From JBOFFC01 sp051648405 (GTDB lineage: Bacteria > Planctomycetota > Planctomycetia > Pirellulales > Lacipirellulaceae), in contig JBOFFC010000026.1 of the NCBI GenBank assembly GCA_051648405.1, positions 1-44,074 of the forward strand: DNA of 44,074 nucleotides. Reading direction: 5' to 3'. Positions 1 to 8,164 of the stretch are shown here, one piece after another (the stretch's first letter is position 1; each line of letters begins with the position of its first letter). A program made the position numbers and the translations under genes. Under the pieces are notes generated by a model. That model was not told the DNA's origin. It saw only the letters and a program-made list of their open reading frames with translations, and did not search any database.

Positions 1-825
1 CTCGCGGCGGCGCCCGCCGACCAGACGCTCGAGGGCGCCGAGCTCGCCGCGATGCTCCGCGACGCGCTCTGCGACGCCGATCGCACGGCGTCGCTCCCGC
101 GGCACGAGGCGGCGCTCGCCGCGATCGAGCTCGAGCAAGCGATCGGCTGGGCCGAGCAGTACGGCGAGCAGCAAGACAAGTACACGGCGGAGCTCGGCAA
201 GCTCGGCGTGACGCTGCGCCCTACGTTGCTCGAGGTCCGCTTCGGCCCGCGCCGCAACGAAGACTCCCCCGAGGACCCGCGTTCGACCGACGACCCCCTC
301 GCGCTGCCGCTCCCCGGGGGGGAGACGCTGCTCGTCCAGGGGCGGATCGACCGCGTCGATATCGACGACGCCGAGTCGAGCTTCGCCGTGATCGACTACA
401 AGACGGCCCGCGAGGTGTCGGCCGCCAAACCGCACGAGGTTGAGTCGGGCGTCAAGCTGCAACCGCTGCTGTACGCGCTAGCGGTCGAGCGCCTGCTCGT
501 CCCCGGCGCCGTCCCCGTGAAGACCGGCTACTGGGGCGTCCAATCGAAGGGCTTCGTCGAGGGGGGGGGCGTCCCCCCCGCGGAAGCCGCGTCCGGCGGT
601 CCCGCGAAGTCTAAGCAGTGGACCGCGCACGTGGGGCGCGTGCTCGCACGGATCGAGTCGCTGATCGGCGCGCTGCGCCGCGGCGAGTTCCCGATGGACA
701 ACCCCAACGACGACTGCGGCCAGGCGTGCGACTACCGGACCGTCTGCCGGGTCGGCCACGCGCGCTCGCTCGGCAGGTCGCGCGCCGCGGCGAACCCCCC
801 CAAGCCGGTTGAGGGGGCGCCGTGA
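1..825 (+). CDS. AddB-like PD-(D/E)XK nuclease, C-terminal part (gene begins before the window)
   Basis: The frame is open from base 1, so an ATG at 52 is internal and the gene is cut by the window edge. The visible part is a RecB/AddB-type nuclease domain: GRIDRVD, then VIDYKT (the catalytic D and K of the PD-(D/E)XK fold), then LQPLLYALAVE. It ends with three cysteines spaced C-x3-C-x5-C in DDCGQACDYRTVCR, resembling the C-terminal cysteines that hold the iron-sulfur cluster in AddB and Cas4-type nucleases. The stop overlaps the next gene's start as GTGA, so the two are probably translationally coupled. Together they would form an AddAB helicase-nuclease that processes double-strand breaks for recombination. 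The helicase-like half of AddB is not visible, so a stand-alone RecB-like nuclease cannot be fully excluded. Confidence 0.82.
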   Translation, partial: LAAAPADQTLEGAELAAMLRDALCDADRTASLPRHEAALAAIELEQAIGWAEQYGEQQDKYTAELGKLGVTLRPTLLEVRFGPRRNEDSPEDPRSTDDPLALPLPGGETLLVQGRIDRVDIDDAESSFAVIDYKTAREVSAAKPHEVESGVKLQPLLYALAVERLLVPGAVPVKTGYWGVQSKGFVEGGGVPPAEAASGGPAKSKQWTAHVGRVLARIESLIGALRRGEFPMDNPNDDCGQACDYRTVCRVGHARSLGRSRAAANPPKPVEGAP

Positions 826-3800
826 CGACCACTCCCGCCCCCGTCGCTACGCCGCAGTACACCCCCGAGCAGTCGCGGGCCCTCGAGACGCGCACCGTGA
901 GCGTGGCGCTCGACGCCGGCGCCGGCTGCGGCAAGACGTTCGTGCTGACCGAGCGTTACCTGTCGCACCTCGACCCGGCCTGGGCCGAGTCGCTCGGCGA
1001 GGCCGCGGCGGACATCAAGGAAGTCGTCGCGATCACGTTCACCGACGCGGCGGCGCGAGAGATGCGCGGGCGCATCCGCAAGAAGTGCCGCGACCGGATG
1101 GCGGCCGCGACCGGCCCGCAGCGCGCGTTCTGGCGCGGTCTGCTGCGCTCGCTCGACGGGGCCCGGGTCTCGACGATCCACACCTTCTGCGGCGACTTGG
1201 TGCGGCGCTACGCGGTCGAGCTGGGCCTCGACCCGGCGCTGCGTGTGCTGGCGCCTTCGCAGTCCGGTGTGCTGCTCGGCGCGGCGGTCGATCGGGCCGT
1301 GCGCGTCGCCCTCTCCGACGAAGACGACGAGCGCCGCGAGGGGGTCGTCCGTGCGGTGGCCGACCTCGGCTTCCGCGATCTGAAGCAGGCTGTTCGGTTG
1401 TTCGCGACCCACGCCCGGCGCGACGAGCTCGCCCCGTGGCGGCGTCGCACGCCGCAGGAGTGCGTCGAGCAGTGGGTCAAACACTACCGCGAAGTCGTCG
1501 CCCCGGCGGTGGTCGAACGTCTTCTAAGTCAGCCGCCGATGCGCGAGCTGTGCGAGATGCTGCCACTGGCGACTCCAACGAAGGCCGGCTTTGCTACGCG
1601 GATCGATGACCTCAACCGCGCGATCGAGGCTCTGCGAGGCCCCGAGGGATCCGAGGCGCTCGCGCGCCTCGCGCCGCTGCTCGGGTCGAAGCACAGTGAC
1701 GGCACGCAGGTGTATGGCGTGGGCGACTGGCCCGACAAGGAAATGAAGGAACGCTTCACCAAGGTGCTGACTGCCCTACGCGAAGGCCTGAAGAAACAGA
1801 AGAGGCCCGCGTACGCCGACCACTCGACGCGCTCGGCCGAGCTGGGCCTCACGGCGCTGCGACTCGCCGACTCGGCCCACAGGGAGTACCTCGCCGCCAA
1901 GCGCGAGGCCGCCGCGATCGACACCGACGGCCTGCTGACCCTCGCCCACCGGCTGCTCACGAGGCCCGAGTTCGCCGAGCCCCGCGACCGGGCGCGCGCC
2001 GCCGTCCGCGTGCTGCTCGTCGATGAGTTCCAAGACACCAACCGACTGCAAGTCGAGATCGTCCGCGCACTGGTCGGAGACGGCGCTACGCCGATCGACT
2101 CGGAGAGCGACAGCGGCGGTCCCTTGGGGGCCGGCAAGCTGTTCTTCGTGGGCGACGAGAAGCAATCAATCTACCGCTTCCTCGGCGCCGAGCCGCGGGT
2201 GTTCCGCGACCTGCGTGGCGCGGCCCTCCCCGAGGGGCGCCTGCCCCTGTCGCAGAACTTCCGCAGCCAGCCGTCGGTCCTGGGGTTCGTCAACGCGCTC
2301 TTTGCCCCCGAGTTCGGCGCTGGGTACCAGCCGCTCCGCCCGGCCCGCGCTCAGGCGACACCCGGCCCGACGATCGACTTCCTGTGGACCGCCGCCCCCC
2401 CGAAGGAGACGGGCAACCCCGACACCAACGTACGGGCGAACCGCGAACGCGAGGCGCGGGGGATCGCCGCCTACCTGCGCGAGCGACTCGACGCCGGCGC
2501 ACGGCTTGTCGCCGACCACCAGACGGGCGAGCCCCGCGCGCTGCGCCCCGGGGACGTGGCCATCTTGTTCCGCACGATCACCGGGGTGACGCACTACGAG
2601 CGCGCGCTGCGCGACGCGGGGATCGACTACTACCTGGTCGGCGGTCACGCGTTCTACTCGCAGCAAGAGGTCTTCGACGTCGCCAACCTGCTGCGCGCGG
2701 TCGCCAGCCCGAGCGACGAGGTCGCACTGGTCGGCGCCCTTCGTAGCCCGCTCTTTGGCCTCGCCGACGAGTCGCTCTTCTGGCTCGCGCGGCGCGGCGG
2801 CGTGTCGCGGGCGTTGTTGCAAGGGGAACCCCCGGCCGAGCTTAGCCCCACGCAGCGCCAGCGCGTCCTCGCTGCGCGGCGCGTGATCGGCGAGCTCCGG
2901 GGGGCCAAAGACCGCGTCGGCGCCGCCACGCTCCTAGCGCGGGGGATCGAGCTCACCGGCTACGACGCGACGCTCGAGGCCGAGTTCCTCGGCGAGCGCA
3001 AGCGGGCGAACCTCGACAAGCTCGTCGAACAGGCGCGCGAGAGCGACGCCGCCGGCGGGGGGCTCCCCGAGTACCTGCGCCTGCTGTGGGAGTACGTCAG
3101 CGGCGCCCCAAAGGAGCCGCTCGCGGCGACGACCGCCGCCGACGCCGACGTCGTGCGACTGATGACGGTCCACCAGTCGAAGGGGCTTGAGTTCCCGCTG
3201 GTGGTGCTCGCCGATATCGACGGTAAGCCGAACAACACGCGGGACACGGCGGTCTTCGACCCGCGGCTCGGGCCGCTCGTGACCCTGCGCGCGAAGCGCG
3301 GCGAGGAGGTCGCGACCGGGATCGACCTGCACAACGCGCTCGAGTCCGACGCCGAGCGCGACGAGCGGCTGCGCCTGTTCTACGTCGCCTGCACGCGCGC
3401 GGCGGATCGCCTCGTCCTGTCGGCCTGCCTCAGCGACACGTCGAAGCCGAACGAGGGGTCGTGGCTGAAAACACTCGCGCGGCGCTTTGACCTCGACACG
3501 GGCAACGTCATCGACATCGAGAACGCCGTCGAGAATGCCGTCGAGAACGACGCGCGAACCGGCGAACCCCTGGCGCGTGTCCTCGACGGGAACGCCGACG
3601 GCGCCCCGCTCGCCCCCGCCAAGGAGGACCGCCGGGCGCCGCTGGGGGACGTGCTCGACGAGGCGCAAGCGCTCGCGGCGGCGAGGCCGCCAAAACCCCC
3701 GGCAGGCGTGGCGTCGATCGCCCCATCGATCGACCCCCACGGGTGGCTCTCCGTGTCACGGATCTCGGGCCGCCTGCGACGCCCGCGGCGCGACGCCGAC

Positions 3801-4445
3801 CCGATGCTCGAAGGAGCGGATGACGAAGCCGACACAGCGCAGCCGCACGGCGGCGACGACGCGGCGGCTCGCGCGCTCGGGACGCTGGTCCACGCCGTCG
3901 TCGAGCGGCTCGACGCGTCGGAGCCGGGCTCGTGGAACGACGACGCGGCGCGCTGGTCGGCGGCGCTCGCCCCGCGCCACGCGGCGCGCGGTTGGAAGGA
4001 GCTAGAACGCGAGGCCTGCGACCTCGTGCAACGTTTCGTGGCGACCGATCGCTGGCGGGCGATGACCCACAGCCCCGAGCTGTCACGCGAGGTCGAGTTC
4101 CTCCTCGCCTGGCCCCCCGCAGGTACCGAAGCGCCCCCGAGCGCCTCGGCGCAGATCACCGGCTTCCTCGACGCCCTCTACCGCGGTGACGACGGCCGGC
4201 TGCACGTCGTCGATTACAAGACGAACCGCGTGACGGCGGCCGGCGTCCCCAAGGCCGCCGCGCAGTACGACCCGCAGATGCTGCTCTACGCGCTTGCCGT
4301 TGAGCATTCGCTGGGAGAAAGCCCCGCGACGCTCACGCTGGCTTTCCTGCGTCCGGGGGTGGAGCATACGCTGCCGTGGGACGACACGACGCGCCGCCGA
4401 GGGGTCGAGCTGGTGAACGCGGCGATCGCCGCGGCACGGGGGTGA
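822..4445 (+). CDS. addA: AddA-like UvrD/RecB-family helicase-nuclease
   Basis: A 1207-residue superfamily 1A helicase fused to a C-terminal nuclease, the usual AddA size and layout. Visible motifs in order: Walker A GAGCGKT (residues 33-39); AITFTDAAAREM (motif Ia region); Walker B LLVDEFQDT (about 400); GDEKQSIYRF (motif III); LSQNFRSQPSVL (motif IV); VRLMTVHQSKGLEFPLVVL (motif V); RLFYVACTRAADRLVL (motif VI). Near residue 1130, HVVDYKT followed by QYDPQMLLYALAVE gives the RecB-type nuclease core. The GTG start overlaps the stop of the upstream AddB-like gene by 4 nt. With that partner it would unwind and resect DNA ends before strand exchange. No disruption is seen. Confidence 0.93.
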   Translation: MTTTPAPVATPQYTPEQSRALETRTVSVALDAGAGCGKTFVLTERYLSHLDPAWAESLGEAAADIKEVVAITFTDAAAREMRGRIRKKCRDRMAAATGPQRAFWRGLLRSLDGARVSTIHTFCGDLVRRYAVELGLDPALRVLAPSQSGVLLGAAVDRAVRVALSDEDDERREGVVRAVADLGFRDLKQAVRLFATHARRDELAPWRRRTPQECVEQWVKHYREVVAPAVVERLLSQPPMRELCEMLPLATPTKAGFATRIDDLNRAIEALRGPEGSEALARLAPLLGSKHSDGTQVYGVGDWPDKEMKERFTKVLTALREGLKKQKRPAYADHSTRSAELGLTALRLADSAHREYLAAKREAAAIDTDGLLTLAHRLLTRPEFAEPRDRARAAVRVLLVDEFQDTNRLQVEIVRALVGDGATPIDSESDSGGPLGAGKLFFVGDEKQSIYRFLGAEPRVFRDLRGAALPEGRLPLSQNFRSQPSVLGFVNALFAPEFGAGYQPLRPARAQATPGPTIDFLWTAAPPKETGNPDTNVRANREREARGIAAYLRERLDAGARLVADHQTGEPRALRPGDVAILFRTITGVTHYERALRDAGIDYYLVGGHAFYSQQEVFDVANLLRAVASPSDEVALVGALRSPLFGLADESLFWLARRGGVSRALLQGEPPAELSPTQRQRVLAARRVIGELRGAKDRVGAATLLARGIELTGYDATLEAEFLGERKRANLDKLVEQARESDAAGGGLPEYLRLLWEYVSGAPKEPLAATTAADADVVRLMTVHQSKGLEFPLVVLADIDGKPNNTRDTAVFDPRLGPLVTLRAKRGEEVATGIDLHNALESDAERDERLRLFYVACTRAADRLVLSACLSDTSKPNEGSWLKTLARRFDLDTGNVIDIENAVENAVENDARTGEPLARVLDGNADGAPLAPAKEDRRAPLGDVLDEAQALAAARPPKPPAGVASIAPSIDPHGWLSVSRISGRLRRPRRDADPMLEGADDEADTAQPHGGDDAAARALGTLVHAVVERLDASEPGSWNDDAARWSAALAPRHAARGWKELEREACDLVQRFVATDRWRAMTHSPELSREVEFLLAWPPAGTEAPPSASAQITGFLDALYRGDDGRLHVVDYKTNRVTAAGVPKAAAQYDPQMLLYALAVEHSLGESPATLTLAFLRPGVEHTLPWDDTTRRRGVELVNAAIAAARG

Positions 4446-4461
4446 GGGCTTGCGACGCGAT

Positions 4462-4490
4462 TTGGATGATGACCGAGGGTCGGGTATCCT
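4462..4490 (+). promoter_or_regulatory. Candidate sigma70-type promoter of the AbiTii-like gene
   Basis: TTGGAT (4462-4467), a 17-bp spacer and TATCCT (4485-4490) form a plausible -35/-10 pair just after the addA-like stop. Transcription would start near 4497 and place the 40-nt palindromic repeat in the 5' leader. This is sequence inspection only; promoter consensus in this lineage is not certain. Confidence 0.35.
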
Positions 4491-4498
4491 TCCACTGT

Positions 4499-4540
<42 letters not shown>

Positions 4541-4579
4541 CACGGTCGCTGACTCAATGGCACGGCAGCGGAGCGCACG

Positions 4580-5557
4580 GTGACACTCGTTGCTCAATTG
4601 ATCACACTCGCTTCGGATGACACTGCGCCACTTAGCCGCTGCTTATTGAGAGCGAAAGTTCTTGCGGACGAACTCAACAGCGACGACCTCGCCGCATGGG
4701 TTGATAGGGAGCTAACTGGCTATCCCAATGCGAGCGATCTCCCACAGTATCGGTATGTCAGCGCGGCCTACTTCGGCCACTTCGACGGGCCGTTCGGGTC
4801 TGGAACTCGAAACGTCCCGATGCCAATCCCGGCAGATGCTCGCGAGTATCTGGCGACTCGGCCGATGCTCGAGTCAGTCTCAGCACTCGAAACGTTGGTC
4901 GTAAGCGGAAACGCTGCCATCAAGTTCCTACCCGTCGTGGGGCTCGATTTTTTTCGGAAGTATAGTTGCTACATCGACGGGCAAGTCCTCAATCACGTTG
5001 TCGGAAAGTTCAACACTTCTGACGTTGTTGAGGTTCTGGCGTCTGCCCGAAGCGGGCTGCTTGACTTCCTGCTTGCGCTTAGGAAGAGCCACCCTTTAAT
5101 TCGATCAGACGACGCTGCACCGAACGACGTGCTGCCCGACCAAACCAAAGATCTGGTCGCAAAACACATCTACAGCAACTGCACGTTCGTTGCGGGAGAC
5201 AACCGCGTGGGAGACCACTACAGCATCAAGGGTCAGGCTGGAGTCGTTGGCCCGAACGCGAGTGTCCAGATCGACTCTTTCGACCAAGTCTGGAACGAAG
5301 CTGAGTGAGCAATCGACCTTGTTTCGCTCGCGGCCGAGCTAAGGTCGTTAGCTGTCAGACTTCGGGATCTCGTCGAAGCGCCTGAGCATCGAATCGCGGT
5401 CGCGAACGTTGAGGCTGCGGCAGACGCTGCCGCGTCAGGGGACGGCCCGAAGTCGCTCGAGTACCTAAAGCAGTGCGGCGAATGGGTCTGGAAGAAGGTC
5501 AACGAGATCGGCGTGCCCGTTGCTGTCGCTGCGGCGACCAAAGCATTGGGCCTCTGA
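4580..5557 (+). pseudogene. AbiTii-domain protein gene interrupted by one in-frame TGA
   Basis: Translation from GTG 4580 (CGGAG lies upstream at SD distance) gives an N-terminal AbiTii-type domain: LITLASDDTAPLSRCLLRAK, then LAAWVDRELTGYP. A middle region follows, and then DHYSIKGQAGVVGPNASVQ and SFDQVWNEAE, where a TGA (5306-5308) stops translation after 242 residues. The same frame then stays open for 82 more codons to 5557 and reads like the usual C-terminus of this family (AIDLVSLAAELRSL, EHRIAVANVEAAADAAASGD, GPKSLEYLKQCGEWVWKKV). One nonsense change, UGA read-through or a sequencing error would explain this. AbiTii domains are known from abortive-infection phage defence, so that role is inferred. 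Base composition is clearly less GC-rich than both neighbours, which suggests transfer. If the TGA is real and not read through, the product is the 242-residue form ending at 5308. Confidence 0.78.
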
Positions 5558-5606
5558 GCACGCTCGTTCCTACAGGGCGATTCGATCCCGCGTACGGCAA
5601 CCCGAG

Positions 5607-5646
5607 TACCCACGTCACACTGCTGGACTAGCCAGCAGTGGCACAC
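5607..5646 (-). repeat. REP-like palindromic repeat, copy 2 (right of the AbiTii-like gene, inverted)
   Basis: This is the inverted partner of 4501-4540. It has the same 9-bp stem CACTGCTGG / CCAGCAGTG around the loop ACTAG, and the flanks match the other copy when reverse-complemented (GTGCC on one side, GGGTA on the other). It starts 50 nt after the restored stop of the AbiTii-like gene. It could also act as a transcription terminator hairpin for that gene. Confidence 0.8.
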
Positions 5647-5692
5647 GAACCGAGTTGACGGGATGTCGCTCTGTCCCATGTCCACCCCGCAC

Positions 5693-5727
5693 GGTGCCAT
5701 GCCCACGCGCTTCAGCGTGGGCATGTG
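5693..5727 (+). repeat. Second palindromic repeat family, copy 1
   Basis: A 35-nt unit with an 11-bp stem CATGCCCACGC / GCGTGGGCATG around a short loop. A diverged copy lies inverted at 5743-5777, separated by only 15 nt, so the pair could fold into one larger hairpin. The intergenic location next to the first repeat family marks this spot as a hot spot for small repeats. Confidence 0.72.
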
Positions 5728-5742
5728 AATCAGGATCAAGAC

Positions 5743-5777
5743 AGCATGCCCACGCCGACGCGCTTGGACATGGCACC
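5743..5777 (-). repeat. Second palindromic repeat family, copy 2 (inverted)
   Basis: Reverse-complemented, this reads GGTGCCATGTCCAAGCG and then CGTCGGCGTGGGCATG, closely matching the unit at 5693-5727. It ends only 10 nt before the ATG of the CCA-adding enzyme gene, where the ribosome binding site would normally be. A hairpin here could influence translation of that gene, or simply be tolerated. Confidence 0.7.
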
Positions 5778-5787
5778 CGAACCTTGA

Positions 5788-7029
5788 ATGACCACCCCGC
5801 ACGCATCCCCGCAGGCCCTGTTCGCCCTGGCCGTCGTGCGCCGGTTGCGTGAAGCGGGGCACGGGTCGCTGTGGGCTGGGGGCTGCGTGCGGGACGCGCT
5901 CTTGGGCAAGACGCCCAAGGACTACGACGTCGCCACCGACGCCCCCCCCGAGCGCGTGCGCGAGGTGTTTGGCAAGCGGCACACGGTCGCCGTCGGGGCT
6001 TCGTTCGGCGTGATCACGGTCCTCGGCGCGGCGCTCGGCGAGCGCGGCGCCGCGTCGATCGAGGTCGCCACGTTCCGCAGCGACGGCGCCTACAGCGACG
6101 GCCGCCGCCCCGACGCCGTCGTCTACAGCTCGCCCGAGGAGGACGCCCAGCGTCGCGACTTCACGATCAACGGCCTGTTCTACGACCCGATTGAACAGCA
6201 AGTGATCGACTACGTCGGCGGGCAGGAGGACATCGCGCGGCGTGTCGTCCGCGCGATCGGGGTCGCCGACGACCGCTTCGCCGAGGATCGGCTGCGGATG
6301 CTCCGCGCCGCGCGGTTCGCGGCGACGCTGGGGTTCGCGCTCGACCCGGCGACGGCCGATGCGGTCCGCCGCCACGCGGGGGCGATCACCCAGGTCAGCC
6401 CCGAGCGGATCGGCGCCGAGCTGCGGCGGATGCTCGTCGATCCGTCGCGCGGCGCGGCGCTCGGGCTGCTCGCGGAGTTACGGCTGCTGGGAGAGGTGCT
6501 GCCGGCGCTTGCGGCGGTTGGGGCGGATGTGCTTGGCCCGCTCGGCGAGCGTGTGCGGCGGTTGGATGGGCCTACGGTGGCGCTGGTGCTGGGTTGTTTG
6601 GTGGTCGATTTCATCGACCCTACGGGTGCGGCAGAGGCGGCGCGGGCGCTTAAGTGGACTGCTAAGGAGGCTGAGCGGGTGCGTTGGTTGTTGGAGAACC
6701 GAGACGCACTGTCGGGCGCGGCGGCGGCGCCGTGGTCGCGAGTTCAGCCGCTGCTGGCCCACGACGGGGGGGGAGAGCTGGTGGCGCTGCACGCCGTGCT
6801 GGGGGTGCTTTCGGCTGAGGACGAGGTGCTGTGCCGCGAGCGGCTTGGGTGGCCCCGGGAGCTGCTCGACCCGGCGCCCCTGGTGACGGGGGCCGACCTG
6901 ATGGCGGCGGGCCTTTCGCCGGGGCCGACGTTCGCCGGGCTGCTCGCGAAGGCCCGCGCCGCGCAGCTCGACGGCCTCGTGGGGTCCACGGCCGATGCGC
7001 TCGCCCACGTTGGGCTCGCTCGACCGTAA
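5788..7029 (+). CDS. CCA tRNA nucleotidyltransferase / poly(A) polymerase family protein
   Basis: A 413-residue class II nucleotidyltransferase. The head has GGCVRDALLG (31-40) and DYDVAT (45-50), whose two aspartates bind the catalytic metals. RRDFTING (122-129) and EDRLRMLRAARF (about 166-177) follow, the flexible-loop and neck motifs typical of the family. The C-terminal body is helical and ends with a conserved-looking PLVTGADLMAAGLSPG segment. The protein adds CCA to tRNA 3' ends or polyadenylates RNA; sequence alone does not separate these reliably. No clear Shine-Dalgarno sequence precedes the ATG, because a palindromic repeat occupies the region. The gene returns to the high GC level of the chromosome. 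Confidence 0.9.
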   Translation: MTTPHASPQALFALAVVRRLREAGHGSLWAGGCVRDALLGKTPKDYDVATDAPPERVREVFGKRHTVAVGASFGVITVLGAALGERGAASIEVATFRSDGAYSDGRRPDAVVYSSPEEDAQRRDFTINGLFYDPIEQQVIDYVGGQEDIARRVVRAIGVADDRFAEDRLRMLRAARFAATLGFALDPATADAVRRHAGAITQVSPERIGAELRRMLVDPSRGAALGLLAELRLLGEVLPALAAVGADVLGPLGERVRRLDGPTVALVLGCLVVDFIDPTGAAEAARALKWTAKEAERVRWLLENRDALSGAAAAPWSRVQPLLAHDGGGELVALHAVLGVLSAEDEVLCRERLGWPRELLDPAPLVTGADLMAAGLSPGPTFAGLLAKARAAQLDGLVGSTADALAHVGLARP

Positions 7030-7157
7030 GCGCGACGGGGCCCACCGCAAGCGGGAATGGGCCGACCGTAGACGCCCCGTCGCCGCGCGCCGTACGATCA
7101 GCGGGCGAAGTTCGATCCCTACTGCACTTCGACCCCTACCGCACGAGGCGCCCCCCG

Positions 7158-7790
7158 ATGCCGATGGATTCGCTGCTGCTCTCCGCCGTCAACCCGACGT
7201 TCGACCAGGGGTACTGGGTCGCGCTCGCGGCGCGCGTCGCCCACACGCTGTCGGCCGCCACCGTGGTCGGCGGGCTTGTGTACCTGCGGCTGGTGCTCGC
7301 CCCCGCGGCGGCGAGCGCCGCCAACCCGGCCGAGGCCCTCTACGGCGAGCGCCGCAAGGCATGGGCCGGCGCGGTGGCGCTGGCGACCACCCTGCTGCTG
7401 GTGAGCGGCTTCTACAACTTCTTCACGTTTATCCGCGCCTACGACAACCTGCCTAAGCTTTACCACCCGCTGTTCGGCGTGAAGTTCCTGCTGTCGCTGG
7501 GGGTGCTGGTGATCGCCGCCCTGCTCGCCGGGCGGACCAATCTTGCCGAGCGGATGCGCAGCGGCCTGCGCGGCTGGCTAAACTTGGCGATCGTGCTCGC
7601 GCTGGGGGTGTTCGTCAGCGGCGCGATGCTGCGGTCGCTGCGCGACGTCCCCGGCGCGCGTTCGCTCCCGGCGACTAAGGTGGCGAACGATGCCCCCGCG
7701 TTCGGCGCCGCGCCGGAGATCGAAGGAGCGCCGGCAGTCGAAGGCGCCGCAGCGAGCGACGAGTCCCCCGCGACCGAATCGACTCCTTGA
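7158..7790 (+). CDS. Small integral membrane protein with four predicted helices
   Basis: A 210-residue protein of unknown function. The frame is open farther upstream into the CCA-enzyme gene, but ATG 7158 is chosen because the compositional switch to a membrane protein occurs there. Hydrophobic stretches are at about residues 18-48, 67-92, 100-123 and 138-156. After the last helix comes a cytoplasmic or periplasmic tail rich in Ala, Pro, Glu and Ser. The four-helix layout recalls CopD-like or DUF-type inner-membrane proteins, but no diagnostic motif is visible. It sits 128 nt after the CCA-enzyme gene and 53 nt before the coiled-coil gene, so it may be cotranscribed with both. Confidence 0.72.
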   Translation: MPMDSLLLSAVNPTFDQGYWVALAARVAHTLSAATVVGGLVYLRLVLAPAAASAANPAEALYGERRKAWAGAVALATTLLLVSGFYNFFTFIRAYDNLPKLYHPLFGVKFLLSLGVLVIAALLAGRTNLAERMRSGLRGWLNLAIVLALGVFVSGAMLRSLRDVPGARSLPATKVANDAPAFGAAPEIEGAPAVEGAAASDESPATESTP

Positions 7791-7843
7791 TCGATCCGTC
7801 CCGCAGCGCCCCGCACCGTGTAGCGATCGACGAGCAGGCAGCA

Positions 7844-8014
7844 ATGGACAAGAAAGCCAAGAAGCGCGTCGAGGTGCTGCGCAAGCGCCTGGAGCACCTG
7901 CAGCAACAGCTTAACGGCGCGAAGCAGCAGATGGACGACCCCCGCGAGGTCCGCCAACTCGAGGCCGACATCGCCGCCGCCAAGGCAGAGATCGCGAGCC
8001 TCAAGGAGGCGTGA
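7844..8014 (+). CDS. Small coiled-coil protein
   Basis: A 56-residue ORF starting at ATG 7844 (MDKKAKKRVEVLRKRLEHL). Leu, Val and Ala recur in a heptad-like pattern along nearly the whole length, with many Lys, Arg, Glu and Gln, giving a predicted continuous alpha-helical coiled coil (VRQLEADIAAAKAEIASLK near the end). It contains no Cys or Trp and has no signal peptide. Short highly charged coiled-coil proteins of this kind are common in planctomycete annotations, but I know of no assigned function. It is probably in one transcript with the membrane protein 53 nt upstream. Confidence 0.65.
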   Translation: MDKKAKKRVEVLRKRLEHLQQQLNGAKQQMDDPREVRQLEADIAAAKAEIASLKEA

Positions 8015-8040
8015 CTCGCCCGGGGGCGACGCTCGATGAA

Positions 8041-8130
8041 AGGAGATTGGGAGATGACGAAGGGATGCGGGGGATAGCGTTTCGGAGCGGGTAGCTCCGG
8101 AGCAGCGTTTCCCGTATCTCCCCTTGATCC
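8041..8130. terminator. Possible bidirectional terminator between converging genes
   Basis: The 150-nt gap between the + strand coiled-coil gene and the - strand surface-protein gene holds imperfect inverted arms (GGAGA...GGGAGAT against ATCTCCCC...ATCTCC). A small perfect hairpin lies in the middle, CGGAGC (8083-8088) and GCTCCG (8094-8099) around GGGTA. There is no U-tract, so classical intrinsic termination is uncertain. Confidence 0.35.
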
Positions 8131-8164
8131 CGCTATCTCCTTCCCGTCGGCGTCGTCCGGCTCG

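Noticed and set aside
5233..6375. 380-codon - strand ORF across the repeat region and the 5' end of the CCA-enzyme gene
   Set aside because: It is antisense to a clearly recognisable gene and to the AbiTii C-terminal continuation, has no family motifs, and owes its length to GC-rich codon bias.
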